The position numbers and the translations under genes are program-made. 39,774 bases of DNA from Microbacterium sp. 70-16 (GTDB taxonomy: Bacteria; Actinomycetota; Actinomycetes; Actinomycetales; Microbacteriaceae). Of this stretch, positions 18,680 to 26,972 are shown one piece after another. Position 1 is the first letter of the stretch, and each line of letters opens with the position of its first letter. The stretch is from NCBI RefSeq assembly GCF_001898315.1, contig NZ_MKTQ01000022.1:1-39774 (forward strand), read 5' to 3'. A model generated the notes under the pieces. That model worked only from the letters and a program-made list of their open reading frames with translations, was not told the DNA's origin and did not search any database.

Positions 18680-19663
18680 TCAGGCCGCCGCGTCGTCGAG
18701 GCCGTCGATCTCACTAGCGGAGGCATCCGGCGCGCCGGCGTCGCCGAGCGCGGCGAGATAGTGCTCGACGTCGAGTGCGGCGGTCGTGCCGGATGCCGCG
18801 GCGGTGACCGCCTGGCGGTACGTCGGGTCGACCACGTCACCGGCGGCGAACACTCCCGGCACCGAGGTGCGCGAGGACCGACCGTCGACCCACACCGTTC
18901 CGTGCTCGGTGAGCTCGAGCTGCTCGTGCACGAGGTGCGTGCGCGGGTCGTTTCCGATCGCGACAAAAACCCCGGTCACAGGAAGTTCTCGCGTCGAACC
19001 GTCGAGCGTGTCGCGCAGCAGGAGTCCGGTCACGGCATCCTCACCGAGAACATCGGCGACCTCGCTGTTCCAGACGAACTCGATCTTCTCGTTGGCGATC
19101 GCGCGCTCCTGCATGATCTTCGAGGCGCGCAGCTCGCTGCGACGGTGGACCACGTAGACCTTCGACGCGAACTTCGTGAGGAACGTCGCCTCTTCCATCG
19201 CCGAGTCGCCGCCGCCGATGACCGCGATCTCCTGCTCACGGAAGAAGAAGCCGTCGCACGTCGCGCAGTACGAGACGCCGTGGCCCGAGAGTCGCTGCTC
19301 GCCGGCGATGCCGATCTTGCGCGGAGCCGACCCGGTCGCGAACACGATCGCCTCGGCCTCGTGCGATGCGCCGCTGCCGAGCGTCACCTTCTTGACATCG
19401 CCGGACAGATCCAGCTCCGTGACGTCGTCGTAGAGCACCTCGGTGCCGAACTTCTCGGCCTGCTCCTGCATCTTGGCCATGAGGTCGGGCCCCATGATGC
19501 CCTCGGGGAACCCGGGGAAGTTCTCGACCTCGGTCGTGTTCATCAGCTCACCGCCGGCCTCGACCGAGCTGGCGATCAGCAGCGGCGACAGGTTCGCCCG
19601 CGCCGCGTAGATGGCGGCCGTGAAGCCTGCCGGGCCAGAACCGATGATGATGACGTGTCGCAC
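18680..19663 (-). CDS. trxB: Thioredoxin reductase (NADPH)
   Basis: A homodimeric FAD enzyme (327 residues) passing electrons from NADPH to thioredoxin. FAD motif GSGPAGFTAAIYAAR lies at residues 8-22. The redox pair is CATC (Cys133, Cys136) in VSYCATCDGFF. NADPH motif VIGGGDSAMEEA and HRRSELRAS follow, and the second FAD motif is GVFAAGDVVD. GTG 19663 is chosen because GAAGGGG lies six bases upstream and homology starts at once (RHVIIIGSG); the open frame to 19708 adds an unrelated stretch. The C-terminus extends into an Asp/Ala-rich tail. A SigR-like promoter lies at 19711-19736. Confidence 0.97.
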   Translation of the reverse strand: MRHVIIIGSGPAGFTAAIYAARANLSPLLIASSVEAGGELMNTTEVENFPGFPEGIMGPDLMAKMQEQAEKFGTEVLYDDVTELDLSGDVKKVTLGSGASHEAEAIVFATGSAPRKIGIAGEQRLSGHGVSYCATCDGFFFREQEIAVIGGGDSAMEEATFLTKFASKVYVVHRRSELRASKIMQERAIANEKIEFVWNSEVADVLGEDAVTGLLLRDTLDGSTRELPVTGVFVAIGNDPRTHLVHEQLELTEHGTVWVDGRSSRTSVPGVFAAGDVVDPTYRQAVTAAASGTTAALDVEHYLAALGDAGAPDASASEIDGLDDAAA

Positions 19664-19710
19664 TGCATTCCCCTTCTTCCGCGAGGCCCGATCGGGGCCC
19701 CAGCGCATTC

Positions 19711-19736
19711 AACCCATGGTAGCCGCGGGGCATTCC
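19711..19736 (-). promoter_or_regulatory. SigR/SigH-type promoter for trxB
   Basis: On the minus strand GGAAT (19736-19732), exactly 18 bases, then GTT (19713-19711). It has the same layout as the trxA promoter and lies between murJ and trxB. Confidence 0.72.
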
Positions 19737-19760
19737 GCGACCAGGGTGTCGCGGTGCGTG

Positions 19761-21362
19761 TCAGCGCCCGATGATCCGTCGCACCGCCCGGGTCGCCGCT
19801 GCGAGCTCCGGCGCACGGACCAGCGCGAGCGCGGCCACGTAGACGACGAGCGAGACGCCGCCCACGAGCACACTGCCGAGCAGGCCGGTGATCAGCCCGG
19901 TCGTCGTCCAGCCGGCGACGCCGCCCGTGAGTGCGAACACGCCCCAACCGGCAAGCCCCGCCGGAACAGCGGCGACCGCGAACCGCACGAGCGCGCGCCA
20001 CGTCGCACCGAACCGCGCATCGCCGATGTGCCGACGCAGCAGGAACAGCGCCACCGGCAGTTGCACGAACATCGACAGCGACTGCGTCACCGCAATCCCG
20101 GCGGCCAGCAGCGACAGCGGCAGCACCGCCTGCGCGAGGAACGCCCCGCCGATCGCGAGCGCACACTGCACGACGGTGAAGTAGAAGGGCGTCCGCGTGT
20201 CGTGGAACGCGAAGAACGCGCGCCGGACCACGACCAGGATGCCGAACGGCACGAGCCCCACGAGGTAGGCGAGCAGCACGAGCGCGAAGGATGCCGAGGC
20301 ATCCGGCCCGTCTGTGAACACCCGCGCGATCGGTACGGATGCCGCCGCGATCGCGACCATGAGACCGAACGCGAACACGCTGAGTCCGCGGGTGCTCTGG
20401 TCGAGGTTCGCGTGCACGCGCTCGCTGCGGCCCGCCGCGACGTCTTCGCTGAGCTCGGTGAAGTACGACGTCGAGATCGACATCGCCACGACCGAGTGCG
20501 GCAGCATAAAGATCAGCCACGCGAAGTTCAGGGCCGCGATCGAGGAGTCATCGCCGGATGCCGCGGACACGATCCGCGTCTGGATGAGCGCAGCGAGCTG
20601 GCCGACCAGCACCGCGAGGAACGTCCACCAGGCCAGGCGCCCCATGTGGCGCAGGCCCATGCCGCGCCACTGGAAGTCGGGACGGAACGTGAGGCCGGTC
20701 CGCTTCCAGAAGAACAGCAACAGCAGCGCCTGCAGTGCGATGCCGCCGGTCGCCGTGACCCCCATGAGCGCGATCATCTCGGGCGTCCACTGCGCGACAT
20801 CCTTCAGAGGCCCGCCGAACAGCAACAGGAAGACGCCGAAACCGGCGAGCGACACGACGTTGTTGACCACCGGCGCCCACGTGTAGGGGCCGAAGACCTT
20901 CCGCGCGTTGAGCACTTCGCCGATCAGCGCGTACAGCCCGTAGAACAGCAGTTGCGGCAGGCACCAGTAGGCGAAAGCGATCGAGAGCGCGAGCTGGTCG
21001 GGCGTGAACTTGGCGCCGTACAGGCCGATCAGCACCGGGGCGAGGGCCATCACGATGGCGGTGGCGGCGACCATGACGATCGTGCCGAGCGTCAGCAGCT
21101 TCGACACGAAACGTGCGCCGCCGTCGCTGTGCGACTGGGCTGCGCGGACGATCTGGGGCACCATGATGCCCGTGATGACGCCCGCCGCGAGCAGCTCGTA
21201 GATGTTCGTGGGCAGCGTGTTCGCGACGATGAACGCGTCGCCGGCGCGCGTCGCGGTCGACCCGATCACCGCGACCAGGACGACCGACCGCAGCAGGCCG
21301 GTCAGCCGCGAGACGAGTGTGCCGGCGCCGATGATGGCGCTCGCGCGGCCGTGACTAGCCAT
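19761..21362 (-). CDS. murJ: Lipid II flippase MurJ (MviN)
   Basis: A MOP-superfamily transporter (533 residues) that flips lipid II across the membrane for wall synthesis. About 14 hydrophobic spans are visible. The conserved N-terminal part reads LVSRLTGLLRSVVLV with its Arg residues and GDAFIVANTLPTNIYELLAAG; the centre has RRAFFAFHDTRTPFYFTV. It lacks the long cytoplasmic pseudokinase extension of mycobacterial MviN. ATG 21362 overlaps the upstream DUF6049 stop by eight bases, so the two are coupled, matching the Rv3909-Rv3910 pair of Mycobacterium. The sigM gene that follows murJ in many actinobacteria is absent. Confidence 0.94.
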   Translation of the reverse strand: MASHGRASAIIGAGTLVSRLTGLLRSVVLVAVIGSTATRAGDAFIVANTLPTNIYELLAAGVITGIMVPQIVRAAQSHSDGGARFVSKLLTLGTIVMVAATAIVMALAPVLIGLYGAKFTPDQLALSIAFAYWCLPQLLFYGLYALIGEVLNARKVFGPYTWAPVVNNVVSLAGFGVFLLLFGGPLKDVAQWTPEMIALMGVTATGGIALQALLLLFFWKRTGLTFRPDFQWRGMGLRHMGRLAWWTFLAVLVGQLAALIQTRIVSAASGDDSSIAALNFAWLIFMLPHSVVAMSISTSYFTELSEDVAAGRSERVHANLDQSTRGLSVFAFGLMVAIAAASVPIARVFTDGPDASASFALVLLAYLVGLVPFGILVVVRRAFFAFHDTRTPFYFTVVQCALAIGGAFLAQAVLPLSLLAAGIAVTQSLSMFVQLPVALFLLRRHIGDARFGATWRALVRFAVAAVPAGLAGWGVFALTGGVAGWTTTGLITGLLGSVLVGGVSLVVYVAALALVRAPELAAATRAVRRIIGR

Positions 21363-23526
21363 CGGTGCGCTCCTCGGTGACGTCGGTGGATTCCAGGAAG
21401 GCATCCGCCGAGGCTTCCTCAGCGGCATCCGTGGCATCCGCCCCGCCGTCTGTGCCCTCGGCCTCTGCCCCCACATCGCCGCGCCGCCGCCGGCGCACCG
21501 TGCGGATGATGCCGACGATGATCAGACCGGCGACGATCACGATCAAGACGACGAGGCCGACCGATTCCCACTCGGCGCGCACCGAGACGTGGACCGATAC
21601 CGGGTCGCCGATCGCGATCATCGTGGGGCTGCGCAGCTGCAGCGTGACCGACGACTCGCCGCTGCCGACGCGCGCCTCGACGGGCACCTGCACGCGGGTG
21701 ATCTGCGCGGCACCCGCCTCGACGGGGGTCGTGTTCTGCACGATCAGGCGCGGATCGTTCTGCGTCGTGATGAGCACGAGCGACACGGGCCACTCGAGGT
21801 CGTTGCGGACGGAGAACTGCAGCGGTGCACTCGTCGCGGCGAACGTGATGTCACTGGGCTGCACGACGGCGACGGATGCCAGGGTCGTCTGCGTCTGTGC
21901 CCGGTGGGCGGCGAAGGCATCCGCCGCACCGGTCGTGTCGCTGCGCCAGCCGTTGCCGAGCAGTTGCAGGATCGAGGCGCGCTCGGGGACGGTTAGCACG
22001 GCCGGGTCGGCGAGGATCGTCGCGAAGCTCGTGAGCGTGACCTCGTCCGACAGCAGCGCGTTGAGCTGGTCGACGCGCGCGGCGTCAGCCGGCACGCTCT
22101 TGAGCGAGATCGCCGACGCGGTGCCCGACGTGAGTGCGGCCAGGTCGGTCGCTGTGCGGCCGGACAGGCTCGTCGCGGCAGCGACCGTCGCCGCGATGGA
22201 GGCCGCCGACCCCGTACCCGACCGGTCGACGGCGACGACAAGGGTCGCATCGGGATGGTCCGTCGTCGCGAGGGCTGCATAGGCGGATGCCTCGGCCAGT
22301 GCTCCGTAGCGGGTGACGACGTCGGTGCTGGCCGCCGCAACGCCGAGGGCGGACGAAGCCGCGGCGTCGTAGACGAGCACCCGGGCGTCGCCCGCGGTCG
22401 CCCAGGCGGCGGGGGCATCCGAGGCGACGGCACTCGAGTCGAGCAGCGTGATCGACGGCACGTCATCGGTGGTGAGGCTGCCGAGGGCTGCGACCACCTC
22501 GCCGCCGGCCGTGCCGGTCGCGGGCCAGAACACGCTTCCCGGTGCGGCGCGCACATCGGTCATCCGCTCGAGAGTCGTCTGTTCGGTCGCGGCGTCGGTC
22601 GCGGTCGGCGCGGGGGTGGGCGTCGCGGTGCTCTCGCTCGACGACAGATAGGGGTCGAGCGTCGCGACGGTGAGCGGATCACTCAGCCCCGCGCCGATCT
22701 GCGTCGCCAGGTCGGCGTCGCCGAACTGCAGGGCGAACCGACTGTTCGGCAGCGTCATCAGGTCGTCGAGCCAGCGCACGGCCGTCGCGGGTGCAGACGA
22801 CCCGAGCACGCGGATCGCCGCGACGATCGCGGGGTCCACCGCGAGGATCGCCGACGTGCCGGTGACGGCGTCGAGCCGGGCACGCAGGGCTCCGCCGGAG
22901 GCGGTGAGAGTCGCGAGCTGCGAGGCATCCAGCAGCCCCGTCCCGAGCGCAGGCGCCGTGATCGGCACGATGACGCCGAGCTCGCCGGTGCCGGGTTCGC
23001 CCGACACGACGAGCACGCTGAAGGCCGACAGGGTGCCCTGCGGGCCGGCGTAGTCGGCGCGCAGCGGGTACACGCCGGCGCCGAGATCTGCCAGCGTCGC
23101 CGCGTCGATCGACATGTCGACGACGGCCGTGCCGTGGCCGGCGACACCCGGCAGCGTGGTCTCGGAGATCGTCCGCTCGGTGCGCGTCGCATCGCCACCG
23201 GGGGTGTCGAACCAGGCATCCAGCTCAGATCTCGTGGCCAGCGGCGTGCTCGAGGTCGTGATCTTCAGCGCACGCGACGCGATCGTCGATTCCGAGGGAT
23301 TGTGCACCGTCGTCGTGATGGTCACCGGCTGGTCGGCTGTCACGATGCCGCGGTCGTGCGGCGCCATCGTGAACGTCACCGGCAGCGTCTCGGGCGGGCC
23401 GTCGACAGCCCAGGCACCGGCGGGCGCACCCAGCACAAGCGCGGCGACAGCCGTCAGCGCCGCGGCGAGCCGGCCGAGCCGGTGGCGGCGCGGGTGGCGC
23501 GCGAGGGCGAGGGATCTGTGCGTCAT
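21355..23526 (-). CDS. DUF6049 family secreted/membrane-anchored protein
   Basis: A large extracytoplasmic protein (723 residues) of the DUF6049 family, found next to murJ in actinobacteria (Rv3909 position). A signal peptide is clear: basic MTHRSLALARHPRRHRLGRL, hydrophobic AAALTAVAALVLGAPAGAWA, then cleavage before VDGPP. A beta-rich, Ala/Thr/Val-rich ectodomain follows, with a Thr/Pro linker (ESTATPTPAPTATDAATEQ). One C-terminal membrane span (VGLVVLIVIVAGLIIVGII) and the basic RTVRRRRRGD lead into an acidic cytoplasmic tail. ATG 23526 is preferred; GTG 23553 nearer the -10 (TAGAAT) is possible. A role in wall synthesis with MurJ is inferred from linkage only. Confidence 0.85.
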   Translation of the reverse strand: MTHRSLALARHPRRHRLGRLAAALTAVAALVLGAPAGAWAVDGPPETLPVTFTMAPHDRGIVTADQPVTITTTVHNPSESTIASRALKITTSSTPLATRSELDAWFDTPGGDATRTERTISETTLPGVAGHGTAVVDMSIDAATLADLGAGVYPLRADYAGPQGTLSAFSVLVVSGEPGTGELGVIVPITAPALGTGLLDASQLATLTASGGALRARLDAVTGTSAILAVDPAIVAAIRVLGSSAPATAVRWLDDLMTLPNSRFALQFGDADLATQIGAGLSDPLTVATLDPYLSSSESTATPTPAPTATDAATEQTTLERMTDVRAAPGSVFWPATGTAGGEVVAALGSLTTDDVPSITLLDSSAVASDAPAAWATAGDARVLVYDAAASSALGVAAASTDVVTRYGALAEASAYAALATTDHPDATLVVAVDRSGTGSAASIAATVAAATSLSGRTATDLAALTSGTASAISLKSVPADAARVDQLNALLSDEVTLTSFATILADPAVLTVPERASILQLLGNGWRSDTTGAADAFAAHRAQTQTTLASVAVVQPSDITFAATSAPLQFSVRNDLEWPVSLVLITTQNDPRLIVQNTTPVEAGAAQITRVQVPVEARVGSGESSVTLQLRSPTMIAIGDPVSVHVSVRAEWESVGLVVLIVIVAGLIIVGIIRTVRRRRRGDVGAEAEGTDGGADATDAAEEASADAFLESTDVTEERTDG

Positions 23527-23571
23527 GGCGGGAATCGACTCTGTGCGATTCACGCCGCACAGACAGGTGCG

Positions 23572-23577
23572 ATTCTA
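23572..23577 (-). promoter_or_regulatory. Putative -10 (TAGAAT) for DUF6049-murJ
   Basis: TAGAAT on the minus strand would start transcription near 23565, 12 bases before GTG 23553 and 39 before ATG 23526. The two overlapping genes downstream would share it. Confidence 0.45.
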
Positions 23578-23655
23578 GGGTGACACCCCTGAGCGCAGCC
23601 CGAGACGGGCCGCGCGAGCACGAAAGCGGGGGACGAACGACGATGGGATGCCCCG

Positions 23656-25308
23656 GTGACCGCCGACCTGAACCCCGATCCCGCGCTGTGCGCGGCGCTG
23701 CGCGCCGACCTGCGTGACGCCGGATACACCGCCGATGCCGTGCGCGCCGCGTGGGGACCACTCGCCGATGAGGCGGTCGGCCACGGGTTGCACGGGCCGG
23801 CGCTCGCCGCGCTTGCGGCGCAGGCCGCTGAGGCGGCTCGGGCGGCGGGGTCGCAGGTCGTGCCGGATGCGGCGGCGGTTCTGGCGCGGCTGCTGTTTCT
23901 CGGGGTGCGCACGCCCGGGGCATCCGTCGACGCGGCGCTGCCGACCGTGGGTTCCGCGGGACTGGTCGCGCTGGGACTCGCGACGATCGACGGGGCGGAT
24001 GTCGTGCCGCAGGCGCTCGTGCGCCCGCAGGACTTCGTCGATGCGGGCGGCGTGGGCGGTGTGCGCGGCTCGGTCGCGGCCGGTGGTGCCGGCGCGGCGC
24101 CTGACGCCGGTGCCGGCACCAGCACCGGTGCGACCGGCGGCGACTGGTGGGTCGCGAGCGACCTCGACGAGGCTGCCCTCGGCGGTGCGCTGCCGACGGG
24201 GCACGTGCTGGGAGTAGGAGGGGCATCCCTCACTCTCGCGGGTCTGCAGCTGCCGACGTCGGCGGGGCGCGTGCTGGATCTCGGGACGGGATGTGGCATC
24301 CAGGCGTTGCGCGCGCGGCGGTTCGCGGATGCCGTCGTCGCGACGGATGTGTCGGCGCGGGCGCTCGCGTTCACGCGGCTCAACGCGCTACTCAACGACG
24401 TCGACGGCATCGAGGTGCGGGAGGGGAGCCTGTTCGAGCCCGTCCGCGGGGAGCTGTTCGATCGCGTCGTCTCGAATCCGCCGTTCGTCATCACGCCGCG
24501 GCGCGCCGACGTGCCGGCCTACGAGTACCGCGACGCCGGCTTCGCGGGCGACGACCTCGTCGCCGCGTTCGTCACGGGCGTCGGCGAGGTGCTGACCCCG
24601 GGTGGAACGGCCCAACTGCTCGGCAACTGGGAGTACCGCGCCGACGTCGACGGCCTCGACCGTGTGCGCGGGTGGGTCGACGCATCGCCGGTGCCACTGG
24701 ATGCCTGGGTCATCGAGCGCGAGCGCCTCGACCCGCTCGCGTACGCCGAGCTGTGGGTGCGCGACGGCGGCACCGCCCCGGGCACGCCCGGGTACGCCGC
24801 CCTCGTTGAAGCGTGGCTCGACGACTTCGCCGCGCGGGGCGTCACGGAGGTCGGCTTCGGGTATCTGGTGCTGCGCCGCGCGGCATCCGGCACCCCGACG
24901 CTGCGCCGGTTCGAGCGGGTGTCGCAGCCGCTCGGCGAGGGGCTCGGCGCCCACGTGGCCGAGGCACTGGCGGCATCCGACCTGATCGATGGTCTCGACG
25001 ACGCCGCGCTCGCGGCGACGACGCTGACCGTCGCGGGGGATGTCACCGAGGCGCGCCACCACCTGCCCGGCGCCGAGGCGCCCAGCGTCATCGAGTTGCG
25101 CCAGGGCGGAGGCCTCGCCCGTACGATCGAGGTCGACCCCGCGCTCGCCGCCCTCGTCGGTGCGTGCGACGGCGACCTCGCCGTCGGTCCCCTGATCGAC
25201 GCCATCGCGCAACTGCTCGAGGTGGATGCCACCGCCTTGCGCGCCGATTTGCTCCCGCGCGTGCGCGAGCTCGTCTTCACCGGGTTCCTCACCCTGCCGC
25301 GTCGTTGA
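23656..25308 (+). CDS. HemK-like class I SAM methyltransferase with flanking domains
   Basis: A 550-residue three-part protein. The N-terminal all-helical domain (about 1-115) resembles the recently named DUF7059 type. A Gly/Ala linker (about 130-165, GGVGGVRGSVAAGGAG) follows. The central Rossmann methyltransferase has SAM motif VLDLGTGCGIQALRA (near 205-220) and catalytic NPPF (274-277), the signature of N-methylation of Gln, Asn or adenine. The C-terminal part (about 400-550) is another uncharacterised domain. NPPF with this layout suggests a protein-Gln or rRNA methyltransferase; the substrate is unknown. The GTG start has no clear ribosome-binding site. Gene order places it where many actinobacteria have a NUDIX (mutT4-like) gene. 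Confidence 0.85.
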   Translation: MTADLNPDPALCAALRADLRDAGYTADAVRAAWGPLADEAVGHGLHGPALAALAAQAAEAARAAGSQVVPDAAAVLARLLFLGVRTPGASVDAALPTVGSAGLVALGLATIDGADVVPQALVRPQDFVDAGGVGGVRGSVAAGGAGAAPDAGAGTSTGATGGDWWVASDLDEAALGGALPTGHVLGVGGASLTLAGLQLPTSAGRVLDLGTGCGIQALRARRFADAVVATDVSARALAFTRLNALLNDVDGIEVREGSLFEPVRGELFDRVVSNPPFVITPRRADVPAYEYRDAGFAGDDLVAAFVTGVGEVLTPGGTAQLLGNWEYRADVDGLDRVRGWVDASPVPLDAWVIERERLDPLAYAELWVRDGGTAPGTPGYAALVEAWLDDFAARGVTEVGFGYLVLRRAASGTPTLRRFERVSQPLGEGLGAHVAEALAASDLIDGLDDAALAATTLTVAGDVTEARHHLPGAEAPSVIELRQGGGLARTIEVDPALAALVGACDGDLAVGPLIDAIAQLLEVDATALRADLLPRVRELVFTGFLTLPRR

Positions 25309-25373
25309 GCCAGCGTGGCGCCATCGCCGGGGCACCCGCGAACGCAGCGAGAACGCCGCAACCACCCGCCAAG

Positions 25374-25379
25374 TAGGCT
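25374..25379 (+). promoter_or_regulatory. Putative -10 (TAGGCT), leaderless start
   Basis: TAGGCT ends seven bases before ATG 25387, so the CCA-transferase mRNA probably has no leader. There is no Shine-Dalgarno sequence upstream of the ATG, which fits. Confidence 0.6.
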
Positions 25380-25386
25380 GGAAACC

Positions 25387-26829
25387 ATGCTCAACATGGC
25401 CGAGGGACTCGATCGTCTGGGCGCCCTCGCCACGTCGCCGATCATGGCGCGCCTGGGCGCCGCGTTCGCCGAAGCGGGCTTCGAGCTCGCCGTCGTCGGC
25501 GGCCCCGTGCGCGACGCACTGCTGGGGCGCCCCACGCACGACCTCGACCTGACGACCAACGCGCGGCCCGACGACATCCTGCGGATCGTCAAGCCCCTCG
25601 CGACAGCGACGTGGGACATCGGCCGCGCCTTCGGCACGATCGGCGCGAAGATCACCGGACCCTCCGGCACCGCCGAGCAGGTCGAGATCACGACGTATCG
25701 CGCCGACAGCTACGACGGCATCACCCGCAAACCCACCGTCGCGTTCGGTGACTCGCTGGAAGAAGACCTGACCCGCCGCGATTTCACGATCGGTGCGATG
25801 GCGCTGCGGCTGCCTGTCCCCGCGCTGGTCGACCCGACCGGAGGTGTCGAAGACCTCGTCGCGGGCATCCTGCGCACGCCCGGTGACCCCGACGTGAGCT
25901 TCGGCGACGATCCGTTGCGCATGCTCCGCGCCGCCCGCTTCGCTGGCCAACTCGGATTCGCCGTCGCCGAAGAGACCCTCAACGCGATGAGCCGCCTGCG
26001 CGAGACGATCGAGATCGTCAGCACCGAGCGGGTGCAGGCCGAGCTCGTGAAGCTGCTCGGCAGCGCCGACCCGGTCCGGGGCATCCGGATTCTCGTTGAC
26101 ACCGGGCTGATGGGCGAGATCCTGCCCGAAGTGCCCGCGCTGCGCCTCGAGATCGACGAGCACCACCACCACAAAGACGTCTACGAGCACTCGCTCACGG
26201 TGTTGCAGCAGGCGATCGACCTCGAGCACCAGCGGCATCCGGGGGCGGAGCCCGACATCACGTTGCGGCTTGCGGCCCTGCTGCACGACATCGGCAAGCC
26301 GGCGACCCGCAAGCTCGAACCCGGCGGGGGCGTGAGCTTCCACCACCACGACCTCAAGGGCGCGCGGATGTCGCGCAAGCGCCTCGCGGCCCTGCGCTTC
26401 GACACCGACACGATCGCGTCGGTCAGCCAGCTCATCGAGCAGCACCTGCGCTTCTTCGGCTATGCCGAGGGAGCGTGGACCGACTCGGCCGTGCGGCGCT
26501 ATGTGCGGGATGCCGGGGACGAACTCGAGCGCCTGCACATCCTGACCCGCGCCGACGTCACCACCCGCAACGCGAAGAAGGCCGCCCGCCTGCGGCGTGC
26601 GTACGACGACATCGAGCGGCGCATCGCCGAGCTCGCCGCGCAGGAGGAGCTCGACGCGATTCGCCCCGAACTGGACGGCAACCAGATCCAGGAGATCCTC
26701 GGAATCGCGCCCGGCCGCGAGGTCGGCGAGGCGTACCGCTTCCTGCTCGACCTGCGCCTGGACGAGGGCCCCGTCGGCCCCGAGGTGGCCGAGCAGCGCC
26801 TGCGCGACTGGTGGGCTGCGCGCGGCTGA
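25387..26829 (+). CDS. cca: CCA tRNA nucleotidyltransferase
   Basis: Adds or repairs the 3' CCA of tRNAs (480 residues), needed for tRNA-Ala at 645-717, which lacks an encoded CCA. The nucleotidyltransferase head shows VVGGPVRDALLGRPTHDLDL with the DxD pair, then EEDLTRRDFTIGAMAL. An HD phosphohydrolase domain follows (HKDVYEHSLTVLQ and LRLAALLHDIGKPATR near residue 300), as in the actinobacterial PcnA/CCA-HD form. ATG 25387 fits the TAGGCT leaderless promoter. It lies beside DUF6049-murJ in the Mycobacterium Rv3907-3910 manner, though here the orientation and the intervening methyltransferase differ. Confidence 0.94.
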   Translation: MLNMAEGLDRLGALATSPIMARLGAAFAEAGFELAVVGGPVRDALLGRPTHDLDLTTNARPDDILRIVKPLATATWDIGRAFGTIGAKITGPSGTAEQVEITTYRADSYDGITRKPTVAFGDSLEEDLTRRDFTIGAMALRLPVPALVDPTGGVEDLVAGILRTPGDPDVSFGDDPLRMLRAARFAGQLGFAVAEETLNAMSRLRETIEIVSTERVQAELVKLLGSADPVRGIRILVDTGLMGEILPEVPALRLEIDEHHHHKDVYEHSLTVLQQAIDLEHQRHPGAEPDITLRLAALLHDIGKPATRKLEPGGGVSFHHHDLKGARMSRKRLAALRFDTDTIASVSQLIEQHLRFFGYAEGAWTDSAVRRYVRDAGDELERLHILTRADVTTRNAKKAARLRRAYDDIERRIAELAAQEELDAIRPELDGNQIQEILGIAPGREVGEAYRFLLDLRLDEGPVGPEVAEQRLRDWWAARG

Positions 26830-26912
26830 ACCGGCGCTGCGCGCGATGCTGAAGTACAGCCGCGGGCGGCGCTGAAGCGCAGCCGCGAGGCGGCTCGAAA
26901 TCAGACCCCTGC

Positions 26913-26924
26913 ATTTCTCACGGC
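26913..26924 (+). promoter_or_regulatory. 12-mer shared with the aldehyde dehydrogenase promoter
   Basis: ATTTCTCACGGC lies 49 bases before the GAF-regulator start codon. It matches 11 of 12 bases of ATTTTTCACGGC upstream of the aldehyde dehydrogenase at 30587-30598. It could be the regulator's own binding site. The rest of the 143-bp gap holds only a short hairpin (GCGCT/AGCGC near 26870). Confidence 0.35.
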
Positions 26925-26972
26925 CCTCCGCCTACACTTGACGCACGCTCCTCACCGTCGAACGGAGTCGCC

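Noticed and set aside
22600..22650. Direct repeats in the DUF6049 gene
   Set aside because: Only the codons of a Thr/Pro/Ala linker; no separate repeat structure.
26840..26895. A terminator or REP after the cca gene
   Set aside because: Only short GC-rich partial palindromes (GCGCT/AGCGC); too weak to call.
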